A model generated the notes under the pieces. It did no database searches and was not told the origin of the DNA. It was given only the letters and a program-made list of their open reading frames with translations. From contig NZ_LIXJ01000013.1 in NCBI RefSeq assembly GCF_001905795.1, positions 62,001 through 126,000 on the forward strand: a DNA stretch of 64,000 bases, read 5' to 3'. Of this stretch, positions 40,132 through 48,183 are shown in pieces (positions within the stretch are counted from its first letter, which is position 1; each line of letters begins with the position of its first letter). Source of the DNA: Streptomyces sp. CB01580 (lineage in GTDB: Bacteria; Actinomycetota; Actinomycetes; Streptomycetales; Streptomycetaceae). The translations under genes and the position numbers were made by a program.

Positions 40132-41286
40132 ATGAACGAGACAGCGTCCTTGAGAGCCCGAGCCGAGATCGACCTCGCCGCACTGCGCGCGAATGTGCGT
40201 GAACTGCGCGCACGGGTGGGCGGAGCGCACCTCATGGCGGTCGTGAAAGCCGACGCTTACGGGCACGGGGCCGTGCCCTGCGCCCGGGCCGCGCTGGAGG
40301 CCGGGGCGACCTGGCTGGGCACCGCGACACCGCGCGAGGCGCTGGAACTTCGGGCCGCCGGGCTCGGTGGCCGGGTGATGTGCTGGCTGTGGACACCGGG
40401 CGGGCCCTGGCGCGAGGCGATCGAGGCCGACATCGACGTGTCGGTGAGCGGGATGTGGGCGCTGCGCGAGGTCGTCGCCGCGGCCGAGGAGGCCGGGATT
40501 CCGGCCCGGGTCCAGCTCAAGGCCGACACCGGGCTCGGCCGCAACGGCTGTCAGCCCGCCGACTGGTCCGAGCTGGTCTTTGCCGCCCGCGCCGCCGAGG
40601 AGGCCGGCACCCTCCGGGTCACCGGCCTCTGGTCCCACTTCGCCTGCGCCGACGAACCCGGCCACCCCTCCATCGCCCGGCAGCTGAACGCGTTCCGGGA
40701 CATGGTCGCGTACGCGGAGAAGGAGGGGATCGACCCCGAGGTCCGGCACATGGCCAACTCCCCGGCGACGCTGACTCTCCCCGAGGCCCACTTCGATCTC
40801 GTACGGCCCGGGATCGCGATGTACGGCCTCTCGCCCAGCCCCGAACTGGGCACCCCGGCCGACTTCGGGCTGCGCCCCGTCATGACGCTCGCCGCGTCGG
40901 TCGCCCTGGTCAAGCACGCGCCGGCCGATCACGGGATCAGCTACGGGCACCTCTACACGACCTCGCGGGAGACCACCCTGGGCCTGGTGCCGCTCGGCTA
41001 CGCGGACGGCATCCCGCGCCACGCCTCCGGCCGCGGGCCCGTTCTGGTCGGCGGTGTACAGCGGCGGATCGCGGGCAGGGTGGCCATGGACCAGTTCGTC
41101 GTCGACCTCGACGGGGACGTGGTCGAGGTGGGCGACGAGGCCGTGCTCTTCGGCCCGGGGGACCGCGGCGAGCCGACCGCCGAGGACTGGGCCCGGGCCG
41201 CCGACACGATCGCCTACGAGATCGTCACCCGGATCGGGTCCCGGGTGCCCCGGGTCCACCTGCAGGGGGCCGCGGCCGGGTCCTGA
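40132..41286 (+). CDS. alr: Alanine racemase
   Basis: The PLP enzyme makes D-alanine for peptidoglycan. Of 384 residues, normal for the family, it has the PLP lysine in MAVVKADAYGHG, the second catalytic Tyr in HGISYGHLYTTSRET, MANSPATLTLPEAHFDLVRPG and the C-terminal GRVAMDQFVVDL and GPG motif. ATG at 40132 is preceded only by GGGG, so the ribosome-binding site is weak. It begins a run of cell-envelope and tRNA-modification genes. Confidence 0.96.
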   Translation: MNETASLRARAEIDLAALRANVRELRARVGGAHLMAVVKADAYGHGAVPCARAALEAGATWLGTATPREALELRAAGLGGRVMCWLWTPGGPWREAIEADIDVSVSGMWALREVVAAAEEAGIPARVQLKADTGLGRNGCQPADWSELVFAARAAEEAGTLRVTGLWSHFACADEPGHPSIARQLNAFRDMVAYAEKEGIDPEVRHMANSPATLTLPEAHFDLVRPGIAMYGLSPSPELGTPADFGLRPVMTLAASVALVKHAPADHGISYGHLYTTSRETTLGLVPLGYADGIPRHASGRGPVLVGGVQRRIAGRVAMDQFVVDLDGDVVEVGDEAVLFGPGDRGEPTAEDWARAADTIAYEIVTRIGSRVPRVHLQGAAAGS

Positions 41287-41431
41287 CCGGCCGAGCGCCC
41301 CTGACCAGGCACGATCTGACCACGACCGGAACGGTCCGGCGGCCCGGAGCGGCCGGACCGGTCCGCTCCGGAGCCGACGGGCGACCCGCACGACGGGCAC
41401 GACGGACACGACCGACGAGGAGCGCGGCACG

Positions 41432-42718
41432 GTGAGCGAGATCAGCGCGGCGGACGCGGTGACCGCGGCGGACGCGGTCACGACGGTCGGCTGGCGACGG
41501 GCCGGGATCGCCGGGGCCGCCATAGGCGTGCTCGCGGCGGGCGCGGCTGCCGGTGTCGCGGTCGAGCGGCTGACCGTGGGGCGCGGCATGCGCAGAAGGG
41601 CCCGGCTGGCGCTGGACGCCTCGGGCCCGTACGGCTCGCTGCGGGGGCTGCCGGGCCGGGCCGTCGCCGACGACGGCACCGAGCTGTACTACGAGGTCGA
41701 CGAGGTCGATCCGGACGGCGCGGCGCCCTGGTACGAGAGCGACGGGACCGACACCGGCGCCGGTGATGCCGACACCGGCACCGACGTGGCCGGTACCGCG
41801 CGCACCACCGGCTCCCGTACCGCCGGAAACGGTCCCCGCCGCCGCAGACTCTTCGGCCGCAAGGAGCCCGCGCCCGTCACGATCGTGTTCAGCCACGGCT
41901 ACTGCCTCAACCAGGACTCCTGGCACTTCCAGCGGGCGGCGCTGCGCGGGCTGGTCCGTACCGTCCACTGGGACCAGCGCAGTCACGGCCGTTCGGAGCG
42001 GGGCCGGGCCCAGGCGGACGGGGTGACGGTCGGCATCGACCAGCTCGGGCGGGACCTGAAGGCGGTCATCGACGCGGCCGCACCCGAGGGCAGGCTGGTG
42101 CTGGTCGGGCACTCGATGGGCGGCATGACGATCATGGCGCTCGCCGAGCAGTACCCCCAGCTCGTCCGGGACCGGGTGGCCGCCGTCGCGTTCGTCGGCA
42201 CATCGAGCGGAAAGCTCGACGAGGTCAGTTTCGGGCTGCCGCTCGCGGGCGTGAACGCGGTGAGGCGGGTGCTGCCCGGGGTGCTCAGGGCGCTCGGCTC
42301 GCAGACGGAGCTGGTGGAACGCGGCCGTCGGGCGACCGCCGACCTGTTCGCCGGGCTGATCAAGCGGTACTCGTTCGGCTCGCGGGACGTCGACCCCGCG
42401 GTGGAACGGTTCGCCGAGCGGCTCATCGAGTCCACCCCGATCGACGTCGTCGCCGAGTTCTACCCGGCCTTCACCGAACACGACAAGAGCCACGTCCTGC
42501 CCGCGTTCCGCGAAGTCCCGGTGCTGATCCTGGCGGGCGACAAGGACCTGGTGACGCCCAGTTCGCACAGCGAGACCATCGCCGACCAGCTGCCGGAGGC
42601 GGAGCTGGTCATCGTGCCGGACGGCGGCCATCTGGTGATGCTGGAGCACCCGGAGACGGTCACGGACCGGCTGGCCGACCTGCTGGCGCGCGTGGGCGCG
42701 GTCGCCCGCAAGAGCTAA
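41432..42718 (+). CDS. Alpha/beta-hydrolase with N-terminal membrane segment
   Basis: The 428-residue protein begins with a hydrophobic stretch (AGIAGAAIGVLAAGAAAGVAV, near residues 25-45) that may anchor it. A long variable acidic insert follows (residues 90-145, rich in Thr, Asp, Gly). The hydrolase core has HGYCLNQDSWHFQ, WDQRSHGRSERG, VLVGHSMGGMTI with the nucleophile Ser, LILAGDKDLVTP (Asp) and PDGGHLVMLEHPE (His). The substrate is unknown. GTG at 41432 is supported by GAGGAGCG upstream. It lies between alr and tsaE, the usual place for this gene in Streptomyces as I recall it. Confidence 0.87.
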   Translation: MSEISAADAVTAADAVTTVGWRRAGIAGAAIGVLAAGAAAGVAVERLTVGRGMRRRARLALDASGPYGSLRGLPGRAVADDGTELYYEVDEVDPDGAAPWYESDGTDTGAGDADTGTDVAGTARTTGSRTAGNGPRRRRLFGRKEPAPVTIVFSHGYCLNQDSWHFQRAALRGLVRTVHWDQRSHGRSERGRAQADGVTVGIDQLGRDLKAVIDAAAPEGRLVLVGHSMGGMTIMALAEQYPQLVRDRVAAVAFVGTSSGKLDEVSFGLPLAGVNAVRRVLPGVLRALGSQTELVERGRRATADLFAGLIKRYSFGSRDVDPAVERFAERLIESTPIDVVAEFYPAFTEHDKSHVLPAFREVPVLILAGDKDLVTPSSHSETIADQLPEAELVIVPDGGHLVMLEHPETVTDRLADLLARVGAVARKS

Positions 42719-42720
42719 CG

Positions 42721-43350
42721 TTGGCGGACATGGAAGCACCGCACAACAGCCCGCTGACGGACGCGCCGCGCGGCGGCCCCGTGACGGACGAGCCACCGGG
42801 CGGCCCGGTGACGGAGGCGTCGCACAGCGGCCCGGTGACCGGGGTGGGCGAGGGCGCCGGCCCGGACACCGTCACGGTCGGCCTGGCCGTCGACTCACCC
42901 GAACAGATGCAGGCCCTGGGCCGTCGGCTCGCCGGTGTCCTGCGCCCCGGCGACCTCGTGATGCTCACCGGCGAGCTCGGCGCCGGGAAGACGACGCTGA
43001 CCCGGGGGCTCGGCGAGGGCCTCGGTGTGCGCGGCGCCGTCACGTCCCCCACCTTCGTGATCGCCCGCGTCCACCCGTCCCTGACCGGTGGCCCCGCGCT
43101 GGTCCACGTCGACGCGTACCGGCTGGGCGGCGGGCTCGACGAGATGGAGGACCTGGACCTCGACGTGTCGCTGCCGGAGTCGGTGGTGGTCGTGGAGTGG
43201 GGCGACGGCAAGGTCGAGGAGCTGTCGCAGGACCGGTTGCGGGTGCTCATCCACCGCGCGGTCGGCGACACGGACGACGAGCGGCGCTCGGTGACGCTGG
43301 TAGGCGTCGGAGCGCGCTGGGCCGGGCTGCGCGAGGCCCTGGAGGGCTGA
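42721..43350 (+). CDS. tsaE: tRNA threonylcarbamoyladenosine biosynthesis ATPase
   Basis: TsaE is the ATPase that supports TsaB-TsaD in forming t6A37 of tRNA. The core begins at DTVTVGLAVDSPEQMQALG, with Walker A GELGAGKTTLTRGL, TSPTFVIARVHPS, HVDAYRLGG and VVEWGDG. The first 45 residues are a variable extension containing three to four copies of a 9-residue repeat (PVTDEPPGG type), encoded by a 27-bp tandem DNA repeat at about 42751-42840. The frame opens at TTG 42721; ATG at 42730 is an equally possible start. It lies 2 bp after the hydrolase gene. tsaB, rimI and tsaD follow about 2.2 kb later. Confidence 0.93.
   Translation: MADMEAPHNSPLTDAPRGGPVTDEPPGGPVTEASHSGPVTGVGEGAGPDTVTVGLAVDSPEQMQALGRRLAGVLRPGDLVMLTGELGAGKTTLTRGLGEGLGVRGAVTSPTFVIARVHPSLTGGPALVHVDAYRLGGGLDEMEDLDLDVSLPESVVVVEWGDGKVEELSQDRLRVLIHRAVGDTDDERRSVTLVGVGARWAGLREALEG
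42751..42840 (+). repeat. 27-bp tandem repeats at the start of tsaE
   Basis: Units start at 42751, 42778 and 42805, with a partial fourth at 42832; each begins CC(G/C)(C/G)TGAC and encodes P(V/L)T(D/E) plus a Gly-containing end. The repeat keeps the frame. It lies outside the conserved ATPase domain. Confidence 0.75.
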
Positions 43351-43528
43351 CGGGCCGGGCCGCGCGAGGCCGTGCGGGCCGATGGAGTCCGGCCGCGCGA
43401 GGCCGGACGGGGACGGGTGGGAGCGGACTTTGGAGGCCCGCGCCCGACGCCGTGCACACTTTCCGACAGCATGTCGGCAAATTGTTGCGCCGGGCGGGGA
43501 AGGCGTGGTCACATGGATGGTGAGAGCG

Positions 43529-43546
43529 GGTTAGGTGTACCTAACC
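43529..43546. promoter_or_regulatory. Palindromic operator candidate
   Basis: The arms GGTTAGGT (43529-43536) and ACCTAACC (43539-43546) are perfect with a 2-bp centre GT, upstream of the 91-residue protein gene. The half-sites resemble those of actinobacterial iron boxes (TTAGG...CCTAA), but DmdR/DtxR sites have longer centres, so iron control is doubtful. It is AT-rich relative to its surroundings, consistent with a regulatory site. Confidence 0.5.
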
Positions 43547-43577
43547 ATGCCTGCCATCGGAGCCTCAGGAGGCATCC

Positions 43578-43853
43578 ATGACGACGCCTGCCGAACGCGA
43601 AGTGCCGCCGCCGTCGATGAGCGACCTGCTGGCGGCCTGTGCGGCGGCGACGGCGGTCTCGACGCCGCCCCCGCCGTCCGACGACCGCGCCGCGGACACC
43701 GCCGCGCCCGCGTCCGAGCCCTCCGCCGATACTGCCCCGGACTCCGGGACCGACGCCGAGGCGGACGCCGGGACCGACGCCGAGGCGGACTCCGGCACCG
43801 GCGCAGGAGCCGAGAACGGCGCCGCTCCCGCGCTCGAACGCCGGGCGGGCTGA
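43578..43853 (+). CDS. Small acidic hypothetical protein
   Basis: The 91-residue product starts MTTPAEREVPPPSMSDLLAA with a short Ala-rich helix (LLAACAAATAVSTPP), then becomes an acidic Asp/Glu/Ala/Thr-rich tail with a short repeat (TDAEADAG, TDAEADSG). AGGAGG at 43567-43572 is a strong ribosome-binding site. No family is recognised; the tail is probably disordered. A palindromic operator candidate lies 30 bp upstream. Confidence 0.7.
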   Translation: MTTPAEREVPPPSMSDLLAACAAATAVSTPPPPSDDRAADTAAPASEPSADTAPDSGTDAEADAGTDAEADSGTGAGAENGAAPALERRAG

Positions 43854-43974
43854 CCGCGGCCGGAAGGGACTGACGCGCGGCGGCGGCCCCGCCTACAGTG
43901 TCGTGAGCCGCTCGGGGAACTCACACATGCGGGTGTGTACGCACGCCGTGGCGGCCATGAGGGGGAGGCCGGGA

Positions 43975-44715
43975 ATGGGTGCACGGCAGGGCTGGTCGTC
44001 GGACGGACTGCGGCTCGACGCGGGGCGGATCGCCGAGGCGTACGCGCGCGTCAGACCGGACCTGGTGCGCGACCCGCTCCTCATCGCCGACGCCGCCGCG
44101 TACGACGTCGGCGTGGACGCTCTCGACAAGCGCATGAGCGCGCCGCCGCAGGACCTCACGGCCGACACCTTCTGGGGCTGGCTGAACGGCGCCGACCAGT
44201 ACCGGTGGGCGGGCCTGCGGGTGCTCGCCGAGGCGTACGCCACTTCCGGGACCGAACATCGGACGGGACGCGTCGTCGTGCCCGAGGGGACGATGAGGAT
44301 CGCCCGCGGCGACGTGCGCGTCGACGGGGACCTGGTCCTGGAGGACCAGGCGATGGTGCTGGTGCTCGGCACGCTCACCGTCACCGGGTCCCTCGTCGCC
44401 CTGCCCGACTACACGATGGTCGCCGCCGCCGAGGCCGTCTGCCGCGACGGGGTCTCGGCGGGCGAGGTCCTGGCCCTGGGTGCCGTTCGCTGCCCGGGAA
44501 CGCTCTACCTCGCCCACGGCGACCACTCCTGCCGTGCGCCGCTCTGCGCGGGCGGGACCCTCGTCGACTTCGAACGGGACAACGCGTTCGGCGCGGTCGA
44601 CGTCGCCGAACGGATCACCGACTGGGACTTCGCCGCCGCGGCGCGTGCCCTGGGCCTGCCGGAGGACGTGGACGACCTGCGGGACGCGTACGCGGCGAGG
44701 CTGCTCGGCTCCTGA
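43975..44715 (+). CDS. Hypothetical protein with a beta-helix-like segment
   Basis: I do not recognise this 246-residue protein. The N-terminal half is helical (IAEAYARVRPDLVRDPLLIA, ADTFWGWLNGADQYRWAGLR). A segment of short strands with repeating Val/Gly follows (VVVPEGTMRIARGDVRVDGD, VLEDQAMVLVLGTLTVTGSL, RCPGTLYLAHGDH). It reads like a right-handed beta helix as in bactofilins and other polymer-forming proteins. A helical C-terminus ends it (ITDWDFAAAARALGLPEDVD). ATG at 43975 follows GGGGAGG. It is a single gene between the small acidic protein and a divergent membrane-anchored protein. Confidence 0.6.
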   Translation: MGARQGWSSDGLRLDAGRIAEAYARVRPDLVRDPLLIADAAAYDVGVDALDKRMSAPPQDLTADTFWGWLNGADQYRWAGLRVLAEAYATSGTEHRTGRVVVPEGTMRIARGDVRVDGDLVLEDQAMVLVLGTLTVTGSLVALPDYTMVAAAEAVCRDGVSAGEVLALGAVRCPGTLYLAHGDHSCRAPLCAGGTLVDFERDNAFGAVDVAERITDWDFAAAARALGLPEDVDDLRDAYAARLLGS

Positions 44716-44804
44716 CCGTCCGCCACCGGTCACCCCGCCCCCGCGCCGGGCGCGGCGGCCCGTACGGCGCGCTCAGGGGCCGTCGGCCGCCGCGGCGGCG
44801 GTGC

Positions 44805-45365
44805 TCAGGGGACCACGACCACCGAGGTGCGGTTCCATGCGAAGTCCCACATCGCGTCTCCGTCGGCCCGGGACATCCGCACGCCGCCCGTCTTCAGCGA
44901 CGGGTCCGGGCTCTTCATCGAGCCGTCCACCGCCGCGCTGAAGCCGACGGTCACCCCGTCCACCATCGCGAAGCGCACCACGTGCTCGATCATCACGCCG
45001 TCCGAACCCTTGGTGGGGGGCTCGCTGCGGCTCGTCACCCGGTACGTCCCCGGGGCGGGGTTCAGCGCGCTCGGCACGACCTCGAAGGTCCTGAGCACCT
45101 TGTCGTTCTCGTCGACGAGCCACACCCGGCGGTCGGCCAGCGCGTACACCGTCCGCTTGCCGGTCCCGGAGCCGGCGGGGACCACGGGCGGGGCCTCCTT
45201 CTCCTTCTCCGGCTTCGCGGGGGCGGTGGCCGTGGCGGACGCCTTCGGCTTCGGAACCGCGACGGAGTCGGGCGCGTTCGCCGATGCCTGGTACGCCAGG
45301 AAACCGACCGCGGCGAGGGCCGCGGCGGTGAGCCCGGCCACGATTCCCGAGCTGCCCCTAGCCAC
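44805..45365 (-). CDS. L,D-transpeptidase-like protein lacking the catalytic Cys
   Basis: The 186-residue product has an N-terminal membrane or signal segment (IVAGLTAAALAAVGFLAYQA), a Lys/Pro/Ala-rich linker to about residue 68, and a domain with the YkuD pattern: VYALADRRVWLVDENDKVLR, APGTYRVTSR, and TGGVRMSRADGDAMWDF with a final SVVVVP strand. In active L,D-transpeptidases the equivalent stretch is SHGC(V/I)RM; here it reads KTGGVRM, with the catalytic Cys replaced by Gly161 and the His by Thr. It may therefore bind peptidoglycan or act structurally rather than crosslink. It is divergent from tsaB. Confidence 0.7.
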   Translation of the reverse strand: MARGSSGIVAGLTAAALAAVGFLAYQASANAPDSVAVPKPKASATATAPAKPEKEKEAPPVVPAGSGTGKRTVYALADRRVWLVDENDKVLRTFEVVPSALNPAPGTYRVTSRSEPPTKGSDGVMIEHVVRFAMVDGVTVGFSAAVDGSMKSPDPSLKTGGVRMSRADGDAMWDFAWNRTSVVVVP

Positions 45366-45396
45366 CGTGCGCGCCCCTTTCGCCTTCGTTCACAGC

Positions 45397-45421
45397 ACAA
45401 GCGTTTGTCGTACAAGCGTTT
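45397..45421. promoter_or_regulatory. Paired ACAAGCGTTT direct repeats between divergent genes
   Basis: ACAAGCGTTT occurs at 45397-45406 and again at 45412-45421, 15 bp apart, in the AT-richer part of the gap between the L,D-transpeptidase-like gene and tsaB. This spacing and position suit an operator or promoter element for the minus-strand gene. Confidence 0.45.
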
Positions 45422-45470
45422 ACGTCGTTAGGTCGTACTCGCGTGTGCACGGTGACGGTAGCAGCCGGGA

Positions 45471-45507
45471 CCGGCCCCGCCCGTTCAGCCGGGACGGGCG
45501 GGGCCGG
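45471..45507. other. 14-bp hairpin in the tsaB leader
   Basis: Perfect arms CCGGCCCCGCCCGT (45471-45484) and ACGGGCGGGGCCGG (45494-45507) enclose a 9-nt loop, 39 bp before the tsaB start. Genes on both sides are divergent, so it does not end a known transcript. It may be an attenuator, or terminate a short unannotated RNA. Confidence 0.7.
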
Positions 45508-45546
45508 GGCGCGGTGCCCCGCCCGGCGGAGCCGTAGGCTGTTTGC

Positions 45547-46209
45547 GTGCTCTTGCTCGCCTTGGATACCGCCACCCCCGCCGTCACCGTCGCCCTGCAC
45601 GACGGGACCTCCGTCGTCGCCGAGTACGGACAGGTAGACGCCCGAAGGCACGGGGAGCTGCTGCTGCCCGCCGTCGACCGGGTCCTCGCCGAGGCCGGTA
45701 CGAAACTCGACGCCGTGACGGACGTCGTCGTGGGCGTCGGCCCCGGCCCGTACACCGGGCTGCGGGTCGGTCTGGTCACGGCCGCGACCTTCGGCTCCGT
45801 CCTCTCCGTGCCCGTGCACGGGCTGTGCACCCTGGACGGTCTCGCGTACGCCGCCGGGCGGGCCGGTCTGGAGGGCCCGTTCGCCGTCGCGACGGACGCG
45901 CGCCGCAAGGAGGTCTACTGGGCGCGGTACGAGGACTTCCGCACCCGGGTCACGGAACCCGCCGTCGACCGCCCCGCGGACATCGCCGGGGCGCTGGCCG
46001 GGCTCCCCGTCGTGGGCGCGGGCGCCGTCCTCTACCCGGAGGCGTTCCCGGACGCCCGGGGCCCCGAGCACGTCGGCGCGGGCGCGCTGGCCGCCCTCGC
46101 CGCCGAGCGCCTCGCCGCGGGCGCGGAACTGCTGCCGCCCCGGCCGCTCTACCTGCGCAGGCCCGACGCCCAGGTGCCGAAGAACTACAAGGTGGTCACC
46201 CCGAAGTGA
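45547..46209 (+). CDS. tsaB: tRNA threonylcarbamoyladenosine biosynthesis protein TsaB
   Basis: TsaB is the non-catalytic partner that dimerises with TsaD to make t6A37. The 220-residue protein has the ASKHA start LLALDTATPAVTVALHDGTS, HGELLLPAVDRVLAEAG, VGVGPGPYTGLRVGLVTA and a C-terminal LPPRPLYLRRPDAQ. GTG at 45547 is used. Its stop overlaps the rimI start (GTGA), so translation is coupled. Confidence 0.95.
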   Translation: MLLLALDTATPAVTVALHDGTSVVAEYGQVDARRHGELLLPAVDRVLAEAGTKLDAVTDVVVGVGPGPYTGLRVGLVTAATFGSVLSVPVHGLCTLDGLAYAAGRAGLEGPFAVATDARRKEVYWARYEDFRTRVTEPAVDRPADIAGALAGLPVVGAGAVLYPEAFPDARGPEHVGAGALAALAAERLAAGAELLPPRPLYLRRPDAQVPKNYKVVTPK

Positions 46210-46781
46210 CGAGCACGAGCACGAGCGCGAGCACGACCGCCGTGCTGCGCGAGATGCGCTGGTGGGACATCGGCCCGGTGCTGGAGCTGGAAGCCGAACT
46301 GTTCCCGGACGACGCATGGTCGTCCGGGATGTTCTGGTCCGAGCTGGCGCACGCGCGAGGCCCCGGCGCCACCCGACGCTACGTCGTCGCCGAGGACCCG
46401 GCCACCGGCCGGATCGTCGGCTACGCCGGGCTCGCCGCGGCCGGAGACCTCGCCGACGTGCAGACCATCGGCGTCACCCGCGACCACTGGGGCGGCGGCC
46501 TCGGCTCCGCGCTCCTCACCGACCTGCTCAAACACGCCACGGACTTCGAGTGCGCCGAGGTGCTGCTCGAAGTCCGCGTCGACAACACCCGGGCGCAGAA
46601 GCTGTACGAACGCTTCGGCTTCGAGCCCATCGGCTTCCGCCGCGGCTACTACCAGCCGGGCAACGTCGACGCGCTCGTCATGCGCCTGCGCGTGCACGAG
46701 GAGGCGCACCAGGACGTGGACGCGCACGCGGACGCGCAGGAAGACGTACAAGAGCCCGTACCGGAAACTGGAACTGACTGA
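46206..46781 (+). CDS. rimI: Ribosomal-protein-alanine N-acetyltransferase
   Basis: RimI is a GNAT enzyme that acetylates the N-terminus of S18. The 191-residue product has LREMRWWDIGPVLELEAELF, the acetyl-CoA loop VTRDHWGGGLGSALL, LEVRVDNTRAQKLYERFGF and RRGYYQPGNVDALVMRL. The last 25 residues are an acidic extension. GTG at 46206 overlaps the tsaB stop; an ATG at 46254 (start of MRWWDIG) is a possible alternative. Its TGA overlaps the tsaD start as TGATG. Confidence 0.93.
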   Translation: MTSTSTSASTTAVLREMRWWDIGPVLELEAELFPDDAWSSGMFWSELAHARGPGATRRYVVAEDPATGRIVGYAGLAAAGDLADVQTIGVTRDHWGGGLGSALLTDLLKHATDFECAEVLLEVRVDNTRAQKLYERFGFEPIGFRRGYYQPGNVDALVMRLRVHEEAHQDVDAHADAQEDVQEPVPETGTD

Positions 46782-47887
46782 TGGCTGACGAACCGCTCGT
46801 ACTCGGCATCGAGACCTCCTGCGACGAGACCGGTGTCGGCATCGTCCGGGGCACGACCCTGCTCGCCGACGCCGTCGCCTCCAGCGTCGACACGCACGCC
46901 CGCTTCGGCGGCGTCGTCCCGGAGATCGCGTCCCGCGCGCACCTGGAGGCGATGGTCCCCACCATCGACCGCGCCCTGAAGGAGGCCGGGATCAGCGCCC
47001 GCGACCTCGACGGGATCTCCGTGACCGCGGGTCCCGGACTCGCGGGCGCGCTGCTGGTCGGCGTGTCGGCGGCGAAGGCGTACGCGTACGCGCTGGGCAA
47101 GCCGCTCTACGGGGTGAACCATCTGGCCTCGCACATCTGCGTCGACCAGCTGGAGCACGGACCGCTGCCCGAGCCGACGATGGCGCTGCTGGTCAGCGGC
47201 GGCCACTCCTCGCTGCTCCTGGCCCCGGACATCACCAGCGACGTGCGTCCGCTGGGCGCGACCATCGACGACGCGGCGGGCGAGGCGTTCGACAAGATCG
47301 CCCGGGTGCTGGACCTCGGCTTCCCCGGCGGCCCGGTCATCGACCGGCTCGCGCGGGAGGGCGACCCGGCGGCGATCGCGTTCCCGCGCGGACTGACCGG
47401 TTCGCGCGACGCCGCGTACGACTTCTCCTTCTCCGGCCTGAAGACCTCGGTGGCCCGCTGGGTCGAGGCCAAGCGGGCGGCGGGCGAGGAGGTGCCGGTA
47501 CGGGACGTGGCGGCGTCCTTCCAGGAGGCCGTGGTGGACGTGCTCACCCGCAAGGCCGTCCGGGCCTGCAAGGACGAGGGCGTCGACCATCTGATGATCG
47601 GCGGCGGCGTCGCGGCCAACTCGCGGCTGCGGGCGCTGGCCGAGGAGCGGTGCGAACGGGCCGGCGTCCGGCTGCGGGTGCCCCGGCCGGGGCTGTGCAC
47701 GGACAACGGGGCGATGGTCGCGGCGCTGGGCGCGGAGATGGTGGCCCGGGGGCGGCCCGCCTCGGACCTGGAACTGTCCGCGGACTCGTCGCTGCCGGTG
47801 ACGGACGCCCACGTGCCGGGCGCCCACGCGCACCACCACGGCCACGACCACGTGCACGAGATCAGCAAGGAAAACCTCTACTCATGA
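46781..47887 (+). CDS. tsaD: tRNA threonylcarbamoyltransferase TsaD
   Basis: TsaD transfers threonylcarbamoyl from its adenylate to A37 of tRNAs reading ANN codons. The 368-residue protein has LGIETSCDETGVGIV, the metal-binding pair of histidines in GVNHLASHICV, LVSGGHSSLLL, DDAAGEAFDKIARVL and MIGGGVAANSRLR. It ends in a His-rich tail (HAHHHGHDHVHEI), which could bind metal and is not part of the conserved core. ATG at 46781 overlaps the rimI stop and its own stop overlaps the next gene. Confidence 0.96.
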   Translation: MADEPLVLGIETSCDETGVGIVRGTTLLADAVASSVDTHARFGGVVPEIASRAHLEAMVPTIDRALKEAGISARDLDGISVTAGPGLAGALLVGVSAAKAYAYALGKPLYGVNHLASHICVDQLEHGPLPEPTMALLVSGGHSSLLLAPDITSDVRPLGATIDDAAGEAFDKIARVLDLGFPGGPVIDRLAREGDPAAIAFPRGLTGSRDAAYDFSFSGLKTSVARWVEAKRAAGEEVPVRDVAASFQEAVVDVLTRKAVRACKDEGVDHLMIGGGVAANSRLRALAEERCERAGVRLRVPRPGLCTDNGAMVAALGAEMVARGRPASDLELSADSSLPVTDAHVPGAHAHHHGHDHVHEISKENLYS

Positions 47888-48183
47888 CCGGTACGACCGT
47901 CGCGCTGATGTGGGAGGCCCGCGCCGTCACCGGCCGGGGCCCCGAACTCCTGGAGTGGGCGCGCGCCCGCGCGGCCGAACTGGCCCGCGAGCCGCTGCGG
48001 CGCGAGGTGCTGCGCGCCCCGCAGGACCGGGTCCTGGTCATCACCTGGTGGGACGCGGCCTACGGTGACGCGCTGCCAGAACTCCCCTCACCGGCAGCCG
48101 ATCTGGTCACCCGCCCGGCGCACCGCTGGCGCTTCGAGTCGCTGGAGGCGGTGGAGTCCGCCGACCGGACGGGTTCCGGCTGA
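47884..48183 (+). CDS. Small hypothetical protein after tsaD
   Basis: The 99-residue product (TVALMWEARAVTGRGPELLE, VLVITWWDAAYGDALPELPS, HRWRFESLEAV) looks like a small alpha/beta protein with strands carrying Trp, similar in size to dimeric alpha-beta-barrel monooxygenases, but the match is too weak to name a function. ATG at 47884 overlaps the tsaD stop (ATGA). It is the end of the tsaB-rimI-tsaD operon: the palindromic repeat begins at the stop codon. Confidence 0.75.
   Translation: MTGTTVALMWEARAVTGRGPELLEWARARAAELAREPLRREVLRAPQDRVLVITWWDAAYGDALPELPSPAADLVTRPAHRWRFESLEAVESADRTGSG

Noticed and set aside
43529..43546. Canonical DmdR/DtxR iron box
   Set aside because: The TTAGGT/ACCTAA half-sites are separated by 2 bp instead of the longer centre of known iron boxes, so I list it only as a palindrome.
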